Source of the DNA: Sandaracinobacteroides sp041675905
GTDB taxonomy: Bacteria > Pseudomonadota > Alphaproteobacteria > Sphingomonadales > Sphingomonadaceae
Direction: 5' to 3'
DNA: 64,000 bases
Assembly: GCA_041675905.1 (NCBI GenBank)
Contig: JBAYSX010000010.1
Location: 1 to 64,000, forward strand
Shown in pieces: positions 33,685-42,322 of this stretch (positions within the stretch are counted from its first letter, which is position 1; the number at the start of each line of letters is the position of its first letter). The notes below the pieces were generated by a model. The model did not search any database. It saw only the letters and a program-made list of their open reading frames with translations, and had not been told where the DNA came from. Made by a program: the position numbers and the translations under genes.

Positions 33685-34368
33685 ATGTCACAACTTATCC
33701 TGATCCGTCATGGTCAGTCGGAATGGAATTTGCAAAATCGCTTCACCGGCTGGTGGGATGTCGATCTGAGCGAACGCGGCGAATCGGAAGCGCGCGCGGC
33801 CGGAAAAGCGTTGAAAGAAGCCGGTTATAATTTCGATCTCGGCATGACTTCCGTGCAAACGCGCGCCATTCGCACACTGAACATTGTGCTGGAAGAGATG
33901 GGCCAGCTGTGGATTCCGGTTGTCCGGGACTGGCGCTTCAACGAGCGGCATTATGGTGGACTGACCGGGCTGGACAAGGCCGAGACCGCCGCCAAACATG
34001 GCGATGCACAGGTCAAGATCTGGCGGCGTTCTTTCGATGTGCCGCCACCGCCGCAGGAGAAAGGCAGCGAGTTCGACGTTTCCGGAGATCGCCGCTATGC
34101 GGGCGTTGCCGTGCCGCAAGCCGAGAGCCTGAAAGACACGATCGCCCGGGTGCTGCCTGCTTATGAAGAGCTGGTCGTACCGCAGTTGCGCGCCGGCAAG
34201 CAGGTGGTGATAGCGGCGCATGGCAATTCGCTGCGGGCCCTGGTGAAGCATTTGTCGGGCATTTCCGACAGCGATATCGTGGAGTTCGAAATCCCCACCG
34301 GACGTCCGATCGTCTATACGCTGGACAAGGATCTGAAGGCGACGGACCGGCGCTATATTGACGAATAA
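33685..34368 (+). CDS. gpmA: 2,3-bisphosphoglycerate-dependent phosphoglycerate mutase
   Basis: Interconverts 3- and 2-phosphoglycerate; 227 residues. The catalytic RHGQSEWN motif is at residues 8-15, followed by FTGWWDVDLSERGESEA, RDWRFNERHYGGLTGLDKAETA and the C-terminal second histidine motif AAHGNSLRALVKHLSGISD. AAAGGGG precedes the ATG. The gene lies 10 bases after the M14 gene and 81 bases before purE. Confidence 0.97.
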   Translation: MSQLILIRHGQSEWNLQNRFTGWWDVDLSERGESEARAAGKALKEAGYNFDLGMTSVQTRAIRTLNIVLEEMGQLWIPVVRDWRFNERHYGGLTGLDKAETAAKHGDAQVKIWRRSFDVPPPPQEKGSEFDVSGDRRYAGVAVPQAESLKDTIARVLPAYEELVVPQLRAGKQVVIAAHGNSLRALVKHLSGISDSDIVEFEIPTGRPIVYTLDKDLKATDRRYIDE

Positions 34369-34449
34369 ACGCCGGATCGGGGGCATTCGGCTTGCAAGGT
34401 TCCGCCGCGGGCGCTAGTTCGCGTCTTTTTTCGCGGAAAGGTCTGGGCG

Positions 34450-34938
34450 GTGAGCCAGCCCCTGGTCGGTGTTATCATGGGAAGCGTCTCGGATTGGGAG
34501 ACGATGCGTCACGCCGCCGAAACGCTGGCGGCGTTGCAGGTTCCCCATGAAGTAAAGATCGTTTCCGCGCACCGGACCCCCCGGCGGCTGGTTGCCTATG
34601 CCGAGACAGCGGCGAAGCGGGGCCTGCGCGTGGTAATTGCCGGTGCCGGTGGCGCTGCGCATTTGCCGGGCATGACCGCCAGCCTTACCGCCTTGCCGGT
34701 GTTGGGCGTGCCGGTTGAATCCAAAGCGCTGTCTGGCATGGATTCGCTTTTGTCGATTGTGCAGATGCCGGCGGGCGTGCCGGTCGGCACCCTGGCGATC
34801 GGACGGGCCGGTGCGGTCAATGCCGCATTACTCGCGGCCGCGATGCTGGCGACGACCGACGATGCGCTCGCAGCGCGGCTGACCACCTGGCGGCAGCAAC
34901 AGACGGACGCCGTCGCCGACGCCCCGCCCGAAGCATGA
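34450..34938 (+). CDS. purE: N5-carboxyaminoimidazole ribonucleotide mutase
   Basis: Class I PurE, converting N5-CAIR to CAIR in purine synthesis; 162 residues. VGVIMGSVSDWETMRHAAE at the N-terminus, VVSAHRTPRRL-like segment (KIVSAHRTPRRLV), GAGGAAHLPGMTAS and GVPVESKALSGMDSLLSIVQMPAGVPVGT are diagnostic. GTG start at 34450 with GGAAAGG upstream. It overlaps purK by 4 bases. Confidence 0.97.
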   Translation: MSQPLVGVIMGSVSDWETMRHAAETLAALQVPHEVKIVSAHRTPRRLVAYAETAAKRGLRVVIAGAGGAAHLPGMTASLTALPVLGVPVESKALSGMDSLLSIVQMPAGVPVGTLAIGRAGAVNAALLAAAMLATTDDALAARLTTWRQQQTDAVADAPPEA

Positions 34939-36008
34939 CGGCAGTGATTCCTCCCGGTAGTACGATTGGCGTACTCGGCGGTGGCCAGTTGGGGCGCATG
35001 CTGGCCATCGCGGCGGCGCAGCTTGGCTATCATGTGCATATTTATGCGCCGGAGGCTGAACTGGTCGCTGGCGAGGTGGCAGGCAAGCTCACGCGAGCGG
35101 CATGGGACGATCAGGCGGCGCTGGCCCATTTCGCCGACGCTTGCGATGTGATTACCTACGAGTTCGAGAATATTCCGGCGAAAACAATCGCATTTCTCGA
35201 ATCGGCACGTCCGGTAAGGCCCGGGCTCGCGCCACTGGATGTCGGGCAGGATCGACTGTCGGAGAAGCAGTTTGTCGAATCGCTTGGGGGCATAACCGCG
35301 CCATATCGCGCGGTAGAGAATCTCGATGATTTGCTGGCCGGGCTTGATGCGCTGGGTGTGCCGGCAATCCTGAAAACGCGGCGTTTCGGCTATGATGGCA
35401 AGGGGCAGGTGCGCATTACCGATCGCCAGCACGCAGCCGAAGCGCTGGGGGCGCTTGGCGGAAAAGGCCTGCTGCTGGAAGGTCTGGTGCGTTTTCCGGC
35501 CGAATTTTCCGTTGTGATGGCTCGGGCTGAAGATGGTCGAACGATCGCCTGGCCCGCCTGTCAGAATCGCCATGACGACGGCATACTGGCGGAAACTATT
35601 GTGCCGGCGGTTGCCATCGACCCGGCGCATGTCGCCATCGCCACAGCGCTCGTTACGCGCATGGCTAACGAGCTTTCCTATGTCGGTGTGCTGGCCTGTG
35701 AATTTTTTGCTACCGCTTCGGGGCCGGTTTTCAATGAAATGGCTCCGCGCGTCCACAACAGCGGTCACTGGACCATCGAGGGCGCGCGGACATCGCAGTT
35801 CGAACAGCATATTCGCGCCATTTGCGGGCTGCCTTTCGGCGCGGTTGAGCTAACCGCCCCACATGTCGTCATGCGTAATTTACTGGGCGACGCGGTGGAT
35901 GATTGGGCCAGCCTGCTGGCCGATCCACGCGCGCACCTGCATCTTTATGGTAAATCCGATGCCTTGCCGGGGCGCAAGATGGGGCATGTAACGATCATCG
36001 GCGCATAA
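34935..36008 (+). CDS. purK: N5-carboxyaminoimidazole ribonucleotide synthase
   Basis: ATP-grasp enzyme making N5-CAIR from AIR, bicarbonate and ATP for PurE; 357 residues. GVLGGGQLGRMLAIAAAQLGYHVHIY starts the pre-ATP-grasp fold, then DVITYEFENIP, ILKTRRFGYDGKGQVRI, and LACEFFATASGPVFNEMAPRVHNSGHWTIE. It overlaps purE (ATGA). Confidence 0.97.
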   Translation: MTAVIPPGSTIGVLGGGQLGRMLAIAAAQLGYHVHIYAPEAELVAGEVAGKLTRAAWDDQAALAHFADACDVITYEFENIPAKTIAFLESARPVRPGLAPLDVGQDRLSEKQFVESLGGITAPYRAVENLDDLLAGLDALGVPAILKTRRFGYDGKGQVRITDRQHAAEALGALGGKGLLLEGLVRFPAEFSVVMARAEDGRTIAWPACQNRHDDGILAETIVPAVAIDPAHVAIATALVTRMANELSYVGVLACEFFATASGPVFNEMAPRVHNSGHWTIEGARTSQFEQHIRAICGLPFGAVELTAPHVVMRNLLGDAVDDWASLLADPRAHLHLYGKSDALPGRKMGHVTIIGA

Positions 36009-36028
36009 AGCGCGGGGGCACTGCCTGC

Positions 36029-38143
36029 CTATCCTTCCAGCGCTTCGGAGAGGATCGCCGCCAGCCGTCCTTGCTCGGAGGACAGCAGCGCAGGGGTCAA
36101 CGGACTATCGCCAGCCGGATCAATTCGCCGTAGCAAGGCATCGAAACCGACCGTATATCGGCGGGCCGCGTCGGCGAAGCTGCTATCATTGCCCAGCAAT
36201 TGCTGCAATTCGCGGCGTTCGCGGCGCTCCAGCAAGGCGACGGCGCGGCGGTTGAACATACCACGCTCACCTTTTCGCCACGCATGCCAGTCGGCGTCAC
36301 TCATCGGCTTGTCGAGGGCGGTCGAGATGGCGATGGCATCGCTGGAAAGGCGGTCAGCCAGCAATTGCGCCGCCGACAATATTTCCTGACGCGCGCTTGT
36401 TTCGACTTCAGCGATGCGTTCCATCGTGCGCGCGTCGAGAAGTTTCAACGTCGACGCAAGCGCGGACATGCTGGCGGCGGTGCGTTCGGCGGCATGGCGG
36501 GCGGCGTCGGATGCCGATTCGGCGGCGGCGGCGGCTTCCCGCGCCTGTTGAGCAATAGGTTCGGCGAAACTCTGCTTCATGGCGGCGGTGGCGGTTTCGG
36601 ACAGGCTGTCACGCGCTGCGTCGATCACGCCATCAAGCGTGGTGCGAACGGTTGTGGCCGTCTGGCTGGCGACATCGCGCACCCGGGACATCGCATCGAC
36701 CAGCCGGGTTGCGGCGGCCAGCGACGTGCTGTCGGTCTGCTGTTCGACTTCGGCGATCAGTTCGCGCGCATGGTTGAGTTCGACGACCAGCATCTGGCCG
36801 GCTGCTGCAATATTGTCGCGCTGTTGGGCGAAGACAGCAACGGCGGTATCCAGCGCGGCGCGCCCTTCTGCTATCGGCGTCAGCAACCCTTCGGCGCGCG
36901 CATGCGCCTGATCGACGGCGTCGATCAGGCGGCTGATTTCGCCGGTAATTTTGCCCGCGGCACTGGCGGCGGCGATGCTGCGTTCGGGCAGCAGTTCGCC
37001 CAGTGCCATTACCGCCTCGGCGGCGGAATCCTGCAGCAGATGGGTGGAAGTCGCCATCTCCTCGAGTTGCATCTTCGCGGCCTTGAGGGGAACGGATAGG
37101 CCATCGATACCGCCATTCACCTCGGCGATGCGGGTTGAAAGCCGTTCGAGCGCCGCCATACTCGTGGTTTCACTATGCCGGATACGGGCGTCGATCAGGT
37201 GGAACGAGCGTTCGGCAGTTGCGGCCAGATGTTCGGTTTGCTGCCCGTGATTCGCCAGTTTTTGCTCGAAACCATCGGCGGCGGCCAGCATCGCGTCGAG
37301 CCGCTGGCTGATTTCACGCGCCGTATCGCCGCCCAGCCGGTCCAGTCGCGAACGCGCCTCGGCGATGGTGGTGGACAGGGATTCCGCCTGGCCCTGCACC
37401 AGCTGGCGGATGCTGGTGGCGGCATTCTCATTGATCTCGAACAGTGAATCGGCTTCGGATCGCAAGGTACGCATCGCCGTTTCGCTCGCGGCACGGGTCT
37501 GGGCGGCGCGAGCATCCAGTGCATTCAGCGACTCGGTCAGCTGGTGGGTAATCGAAGCACCGGTTGCCCCCAGCGATTCAGCGCCATGTTCGAGGGAGTT
37601 GCGCGATTCCTCGAGCCGCGCGAGATGCGAATCGACTGCCTCGCCAATCTCCTCCAGCGTTTTGGGCAAACGCGCTGACGCATCCGTGGCGGTGGGAATC
37701 AGGCTGGCAAGCCGGTTTCCGGCGGCATTTGCAGCTTCACTTGACGCCACCAGATCAGCCAGCATTTTTCGTGCTGTGTCACCGCGTTCCTGCACCTGAG
37801 TCGCTGCTGATGCCAAAGCATCGATATCGCCAGCAAGGTGCGTGCGGAGTGCGTCAATACGGGTGGCGATACCTGCCATGCGCGACTCGGCCAGTTCCAG
37901 ATCTTCGCTGCTTGCTATCACGGAACTGGTCTGTGAACGACGGCCACGCAACGACTCGGCCAGCGCAAAAAACGCCGCTGGCGGGGCGAGCGCCCCCGCC
38001 ACCCACAGCAGCAGGTTGGCGGGATTGTCCAGCAGGCTGATCGGCTGCAGCAGGAACAGCCCCGCTACAAACGCTATCCAGGCGAGAGTCGCGATCGTTG
38101 CAAGAATGCGCGGAGCGCGCATTTCCCGAACTTCATCCGCCAT
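36029..38143 (-). CDS. Two-TM, long coiled-coil protein (TipN-like architecture)
   Basis: A 704-residue protein. Near the N-terminus are two hydrophobic segments (about 12-35, ILATIATLAWIAFVAGLFLL, and 44-63, LLLWVAGALAPPAAFF). From about residue 85 to 600 it is almost continuously helical, rich in Ala, Glu, Ser, Arg and heptads. A compact C-terminal part follows (DWHAWRKGERGMFNRRAVALLERRERRELQQLLGNDSSFADAARRYTVGFDALLRRI). Two TMs then a long coiled coil is the architecture of the Caulobacter polarity factor TipN, but I cannot confirm homology. GGGGGA precedes the ATG. It lies 2 bases after the CDP-alcohol phosphatidyltransferase stop, so the two are cotranscribed. Confidence 0.75.
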   Translation of the reverse strand: MADEVREMRAPRILATIATLAWIAFVAGLFLLQPISLLDNPANLLLWVAGALAPPAAFFALAESLRGRRSQTSSVIASSEDLELAESRMAGIATRIDALRTHLAGDIDALASAATQVQERGDTARKMLADLVASSEAANAAGNRLASLIPTATDASARLPKTLEEIGEAVDSHLARLEESRNSLEHGAESLGATGASITHQLTESLNALDARAAQTRAASETAMRTLRSEADSLFEINENAATSIRQLVQGQAESLSTTIAEARSRLDRLGGDTAREISQRLDAMLAAADGFEQKLANHGQQTEHLAATAERSFHLIDARIRHSETTSMAALERLSTRIAEVNGGIDGLSVPLKAAKMQLEEMATSTHLLQDSAAEAVMALGELLPERSIAAASAAGKITGEISRLIDAVDQAHARAEGLLTPIAEGRAALDTAVAVFAQQRDNIAAAGQMLVVELNHARELIAEVEQQTDSTSLAAATRLVDAMSRVRDVASQTATTVRTTLDGVIDAARDSLSETATAAMKQSFAEPIAQQAREAAAAAESASDAARHAAERTAASMSALASTLKLLDARTMERIAEVETSARQEILSAAQLLADRLSSDAIAISTALDKPMSDADWHAWRKGERGMFNRRAVALLERRERRELQQLLGNDSSFADAARRYTVGFDALLRRIDPAGDSPLTPALLSSEQGRLAAILSEALEG

Positions 38144-38145
38144 AT

Positions 38146-38976
38146 TTATCCCCCTGCTTGTGTGGCTGCCGTCAAGTCGCGCTCGGCCTGCCTTAGCCAC
38201 CGACCGCCGACAAGGGCAAGCAGCGTCAGGGCCACAATTTCCCAGGCCCAATAGAAGATGGGTGAGCCCATCAGGCAGGCGATCCAGATGGCAAGGGTGC
38301 GGCCATTGGCGGAAAGAGGCGTCAGCATCATCATCCGGGGCGCGGCTTTTTCCCGCCAATGCGCCAGCATCTCCGCGCGCTGAGCGGGTGGTGCACTGGC
38401 CAGCATCCCGTCGAACGGGCGCGTCCGGTTGCCGAGCCAGCGTTCGCCACGATTATACAGGCGCTCAACGAACCCGCCGACATCCCGCCGTGGCGTGCTA
38501 TCGAACCGCCCGGCGATGCGGCGAATATAAGTTTCCCGCCCGGCTTCGTAAAACAGGGACTGCAGAATGTGCGCGCAGCCCGAAATCACCGCCAGCCCCA
38601 TCGCTGCCCAGGGGTAGGGGGAGGTTAGCGCCAGCGCGATGTTGACGGCTACAAAGGTGGTGTAATCGGCAATTCCATCTACCAGCCGCCCGAAATCAGA
38701 AGTGCGGCCAGTGGCTCGCGCCAGGGCGCCGTCCAGCCCGTCCATCACATGCCAGCCGATCATCAGCAGAAAGCCGACGGTCGCCCATAGCGGCTCGTAC
38801 CAGTGCGTATAGGCAAGGGCGGCGGCAAGCCCAAGGCCAAGCCCGAAGACGCTGACGACGTTGGGGGCGATTCCGCTATGAATGGCCTTCGGCAATAGCG
38901 CCGCAGACAGCCGATGCACGACGAGTCGATTGCTCCATGGTTCTATCTCGGGAGGGCGTCCGGGCGGATTGGGCAT
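38146..38976 (-). CDS. CDP-alcohol phosphatidyltransferase family protein
   Basis: Integral membrane phosphotransferase of 276 residues, using a CDP-activated donor. The full CDP-AP motif is present: DGLDGALARATGRTSDFGRLVDGIADYT (about residues 79-104), with all four aspartates. Membrane segments surround it. The acceptor is unknown; the inositol cluster just across the divergent region suggests inositol-phosphate or a related polyol. The start at 38976 is the likely ATG; the open frame extends upstream into the divergent gene without similarity. It is followed 2 bases later by the coiled-coil gene. Confidence 0.9.
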   Translation of the reverse strand: MPNPPGRPPEIEPWSNRLVVHRLSAALLPKAIHSGIAPNVVSVFGLGLGLAAALAYTHWYEPLWATVGFLLMIGWHVMDGLDGALARATGRTSDFGRLVDGIADYTTFVAVNIALALTSPYPWAAMGLAVISGCAHILQSLFYEAGRETYIRRIAGRFDSTPRRDVGGFVERLYNRGERWLGNRTRPFDGMLASAPPAQRAEMLAHWREKAAPRMMMLTPLSANGRTLAIWIACLMGSPIFYWAWEIVALTLLALVGGRWLRQAERDLTAATQAGG

Positions 38977-39082
38977 GGGGGTCGATTCTGTTACTTTTTG
39001 GTGGGCAGCGATGGTTGCGCGGTCTCCCCCGCCTGGCAAGGCTTGGCAATGTCGGCACCGAAGCTCTAGAGGAAGCGGCACC

Positions 39083-40435
39083 ATGTTATTTGTTGCCTTG
39101 GTGTCCTCTGGTGACGCCGAACCCGGTATGCTTCCACCCGGCCTGCAGGCCGTCGGCGGGATCACGCTTGTTGAAAGACAGGTGCGGCAAGCCTTGCGCG
39201 CGGGTGCCGCACAGGTGCTGTTGCTGGCCGCGGCGCTCCCCGAACCGGTAGAAAACCGGCTGGTGGCGGATGGGCGCGTCGTGCGCGTAGCAACCGTGCG
39301 GGATTTGGGACGACAACTGACGGACAAGACCGCGCCCTTGCTTCTGATGGCGCCAGGCACGCTGCTGGATGATCGGCTGATCCGCCAGATGGCCAGCGGA
39401 ACATCCGCGCCGGCACTGATGGTCTTCTCGGGTGAATCGCCCGTGGGAGCCGAACGGCTGGACGCGCGGGATCATTGGGCGGGTCTGGCGCTGTTGCCGG
39501 CAGCGATGGTCCGGCAGGTGGCGGCCGGCCTTGGTGAATGGGAACTGGGTGCGACGCTTGTCCGCGCGGCGGTAGAAGCGGGCGCGACACGTCTGGATAC
39601 TTCGACGTTCGACACCTACGCGGCCGACCGGCGGCGCAATCTGCCCTTCGTCTGGGCGCGTCCCACCGAACCCGCAAGTTGCGACTCGGCAACTGGCCTG
39701 CTGCAGGATGCAGCACAAAAGGGCTGCCTCGACTGGCCCGCGCGCTTTATTCACGCGCCGCTGGAAGACTGGCTGGTCCGCCTGCTGCTGCCGACATCTG
39801 TCACGCCCAACCGTATCACCTTGCTGACGGCGATCCTCGGCTTTGGCGCGATTGCCGCCTTTGCCGCCGGCTGGTTGTGGGTGGGCCTCGTGCTCATGCT
39901 GATCATTGGCCCGCTCGATGGCGTGGATGGGAAGCTGGCGCGCACCCGTTGCGAATTCTCCCGCTGGGGCGATCTGGAACATGTGCTGGATAAGGTCGTG
40001 GAATATGGCGCGTATATCGCCATGGGCTACTGGTTCGCCAAATTCCATGGCGTCGCTGCCTGGCTTGCGGCAGCGGGTATCATCATCTTCGCCTTGTCCG
40101 AAGCACTGAAGGGCGAGTTTTTCCGCCGCTTCACCAAACGCCAGCTGGATGATTGGGGACCATTTGAAAGACGATTTCGGCTGGTGGGCGGCCGGCGCAA
40201 TACATTTTTCTGGACGCTGATCCCCTTTGCTGCCTATGGGTTGTGGTTTGAAGGGTTTTTATTCATTCTCGGCTATGCCGCGCTGACCTTTGCCGTGGCT
40301 GAGTGGCGTTTCCTCAAGGCATTGTTCGAACATGCCCGGCAAACCAACCAGCAGGTGGCGGCGAATTTTGCTGAAACCGCATATGATTTTATGCCAAAGG
40401 CAAAGCCGCTCGTGCGCGACAAAATTATGACATAA
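39083..40435 (+). CDS. Fusion: degenerate nucleotidyltransferase domain + CDP-alcohol phosphatidyltransferase
   Basis: A 450-residue protein resembling the fused inositol-1-phosphate cytidylyltransferase/DIPP-synthase layout. Residues 1-190 look like a nucleotidyltransferase fold but lack the GxGxR nucleotide motif at the start (FVALVSSGDAEPGM), so this domain is probably inactive. Residues of about 210-430 form the membrane transferase domain: VTPNRITLLTAILGFGAIAAFAAG, then DGVDGKLARTRCEFSRWGDLEHVLDK. The second half of that motif deviates: after G there is DLEHVLD instead of xxxDxxxD. AGAGGAAG precedes the ATG at 39083. MIPS follows 45 bases downstream. Confidence 0.85.
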   Translation: MLFVALVSSGDAEPGMLPPGLQAVGGITLVERQVRQALRAGAAQVLLLAAALPEPVENRLVADGRVVRVATVRDLGRQLTDKTAPLLLMAPGTLLDDRLIRQMASGTSAPALMVFSGESPVGAERLDARDHWAGLALLPAAMVRQVAAGLGEWELGATLVRAAVEAGATRLDTSTFDTYAADRRRNLPFVWARPTEPASCDSATGLLQDAAQKGCLDWPARFIHAPLEDWLVRLLLPTSVTPNRITLLTAILGFGAIAAFAAGWLWVGLVLMLIIGPLDGVDGKLARTRCEFSRWGDLEHVLDKVVEYGAYIAMGYWFAKFHGVAAWLAAAGIIIFALSEALKGEFFRRFTKRQLDDWGPFERRFRLVGGRRNTFFWTLIPFAAYGLWFEGFLFILGYAALTFAVAEWRFLKALFEHARQTNQQVAANFAETAYDFMPKAKPLVRDKIMT

Positions 40436-40480
40436 TCTGCGCTCACGCGTGCGCCGTTTCGATTAAAGGTTAAAAAACAC

Positions 40481-41602
40481 ATGAATCCGATCAATATCGC
40501 CATTGCTGGAGTGGGCAATTGCGCATCGTCGCTGGTCCAGGGTCTGTCCTGGTATGCCAACGGCGGGGGGAATGAGGCCATTGGCCTGTCTTACTGGGAT
40601 CTTGCCGGTTACCGTCCGAAAGATATCCGCGTGGTCGCGGCTTTCGATGTCGATGCGCGGAAAGTTGGCCAGGATGTGAATGAAGCGATTTTCGCCAAAC
40701 CCAACTGCACGACCGTTTTCTGCGACCATGTCGCGCCGACCGGCATCAAGGTACAAATGGGAGCTGTGCTGGATGGCGTGGCCCCGCATATGCTGGACGC
40801 GGCGGAGAATCGCGGTTTTCGCCTGTCAGATGCGCCGGAAAGCAGCCTCAACGAGGTGATCGAGACGCTGAAGCGCACGGAAACTCATGTATTGATGAAC
40901 TATCTGCCGGTTGGCAGCCAGAAAGCCACGGAATTTTATGCCGAGGCGGCCCTGCGCGCCAAAGTCGCGTTTGTGAACAATATCCCGGTGTTCATCGCTT
41001 CCAACCCGGAATGGGCGAAGCGTTTTGCCGATGCGAATGTGCCGTTGATCGGCGATGACATCAAGGCGCAGTTGGGTGCAACCATTGTGCACCGGACACT
41101 GACCGATCTGTTCGCCCGCCGCGGGGTACAACTGGACCGCACCTATCAATTGAATACCGGTGGCAACACCGATTTCCTGAATATGCAGTCGAAAGAACGG
41201 CTGGAATCAAAGAAAATCAGCAAGACTGAAGCCGTGCAATCGGTCGCCGATCACCGGCTGGACCCCGACGATATTCATGTCGGGCCGTCCGATTATGTCG
41301 CATGGCAGAACGACAACAAGGTCTGTTTCTTGCGCATGGAAGGGCGTTTGTTTGGCGGCGTGCCGATGAACATCGAACTGCGGCTGTCGGTAGAAGATAG
41401 CCCCAACTCCGCTGGCGTCGCCATCGACCTGATTCGCTGCGCCGCAGTGGCGCGGGAGCGGGGGATCGGCGGCGTCATCGAAGCTCCGGCTGCCGCTTTT
41501 TGCAAGCATCCGCCGGTCCAGCGACCCGATTCCGTAGCACACGACGCGCTTGATGCTTTTGTGCGCGGTGACAATCGCGATGGCGGTCTGACCCGGCATT
41601 GA
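40481..41602 (+). CDS. myo-Inositol-1-phosphate synthase (inositol-3-phosphate synthase)
   Basis: NAD-dependent synthase converting glucose-6-phosphate to L-myo-inositol-1-phosphate; 373 residues, the short bacterial/archaeal form. The Rossmann motif IAGVGNCASSLVQG is at about 8-20. Other family segments are DIRVVAAFDVDARKVGQD, LMNYLPVGSQKATEFYAEAAL, FVNNIPVFIASNPEWAKRF, GDDIKAQLGATIVHRTL and LNTGGNTDFLNM. It is placed between the fused CDP-AP gene and a nucleotidyltransferase, which overlaps its stop (TTGA). This supplies the inositol-1-phosphate for the cluster. Confidence 0.95.
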   Translation: MNPINIAIAGVGNCASSLVQGLSWYANGGGNEAIGLSYWDLAGYRPKDIRVVAAFDVDARKVGQDVNEAIFAKPNCTTVFCDHVAPTGIKVQMGAVLDGVAPHMLDAAENRGFRLSDAPESSLNEVIETLKRTETHVLMNYLPVGSQKATEFYAEAALRAKVAFVNNIPVFIASNPEWAKRFADANVPLIGDDIKAQLGATIVHRTLTDLFARRGVQLDRTYQLNTGGNTDFLNMQSKERLESKKISKTEAVQSVADHRLDPDDIHVGPSDYVAWQNDNKVCFLRMEGRLFGGVPMNIELRLSVEDSPNSAGVAIDLIRCAAVARERGIGGVIEAPAAAFCKHPPVQRPDSVAHDALDAFVRGDNRDGGLTRH

Positions 41603-42303
41603 GCCGTCATGCGGTGATTCTGGCGGCGGGCGCGGGTTCCCGCCTGGCGCCTGCGTCGCCGGACGTAAAGCCGCTGGTGGCGATCGAGGGCAAGCCGCTG
41701 CTGCGCCATGCGCTGGATGCGCTCGTGGCAGCGGGCGTTGCATCTGCAACCGTGGTTGTCGGACGGGAGGGGGATGCCGTAGCGGCAGTGGCAAGAACGG
41801 CTGCCATCCCCGTGGATTCCATCGAGAATCCGCTGTGGCATTCCACGCCCAATGGCGTCTCCTTGCTGGCCGCGCGTGAGCGGGTGCAGCCGGGAACGCT
41901 GTTGATGATGGCGGACCATCTGGTGACTCCATCTCTCATTCGCCGGCTTGTTGCCGGCGCACGCGGGGACGTGACGCTTGGGGTCGATCGCCGCCTTGGT
42001 CATCCGTGGGTGGATGAGGCTGACGTGACGCGGGTGCGTACCGACCGCGCAGGAAATATCCGCGCGCTCGGTAAAAATCTGCTGGTCTATGATGCGTATG
42101 ATTGCGGCGTATTCGTGATCGGCCCGGCGCTGCTGGCTGCGCTGGACCAGCTTTCTGCGCCGTCGCTATCCGAAGGCGTGATGGCGCTGGAAACGGCGGC
42201 GACGGTCGATATTGGCGCCTCTCCATGGCTGGATGTGGACGATGCGCGCGCGCTCGCCATCGCCCATTCTGAATGGCGGCGGAAGGTGACAGGCGGAGAT
42301 TAA
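41599..42303 (+). CDS. Nucleotidyltransferase, probable inositol-1-phosphate cytidylyltransferase
   Basis: MobA/GlmU-like nucleotidyltransferase of 234 residues. The nucleotide motif ILAAGAGSRL is at about 7-16, followed by DVKPLVAIEGKPLLRHALD and the metal Asp of LLMMADHLVT. C-terminal VFVIGP and LDVDDARALAIA match cytidylyl/uridylyl transferases. TTG at 41599 overlaps the MIPS TGA, so it is coupled. With MIPS and CDP-AP genes adjacent, CTP:inositol-1-phosphate cytidylyltransferase is the natural reading; a sugar-phosphate substrate is the alternative. Confidence 0.82.
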   Translation: MSRHAVILAAGAGSRLAPASPDVKPLVAIEGKPLLRHALDALVAAGVASATVVVGREGDAVAAVARTAAIPVDSIENPLWHSTPNGVSLLAARERVQPGTLLMMADHLVTPSLIRRLVAGARGDVTLGVDRRLGHPWVDEADVTRVRTDRAGNIRALGKNLLVYDAYDCGVFVIGPALLAALDQLSAPSLSEGVMALETAATVDIGASPWLDVDDARALAIAHSEWRRKVTGGD

Positions 42304-42322
42304 TCCGCTAGCGGCTTCCACC

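Noticed and set aside
34369..34449. T-rich run with CGCG repeats between gpmA and purE, considered as a terminator or a purine riboswitch.
   Set aside because: The stem is only about 4 bp and the T run is in the loop. There is no purine riboswitch core.
39083..40435. Reading the fusion as a phosphatidylserine or phosphatidylglycerophosphate synthase.
   Set aside because: The 190-residue N-terminal nucleotidyltransferase-like domain and the adjacent MIPS gene fit the inositol group better.
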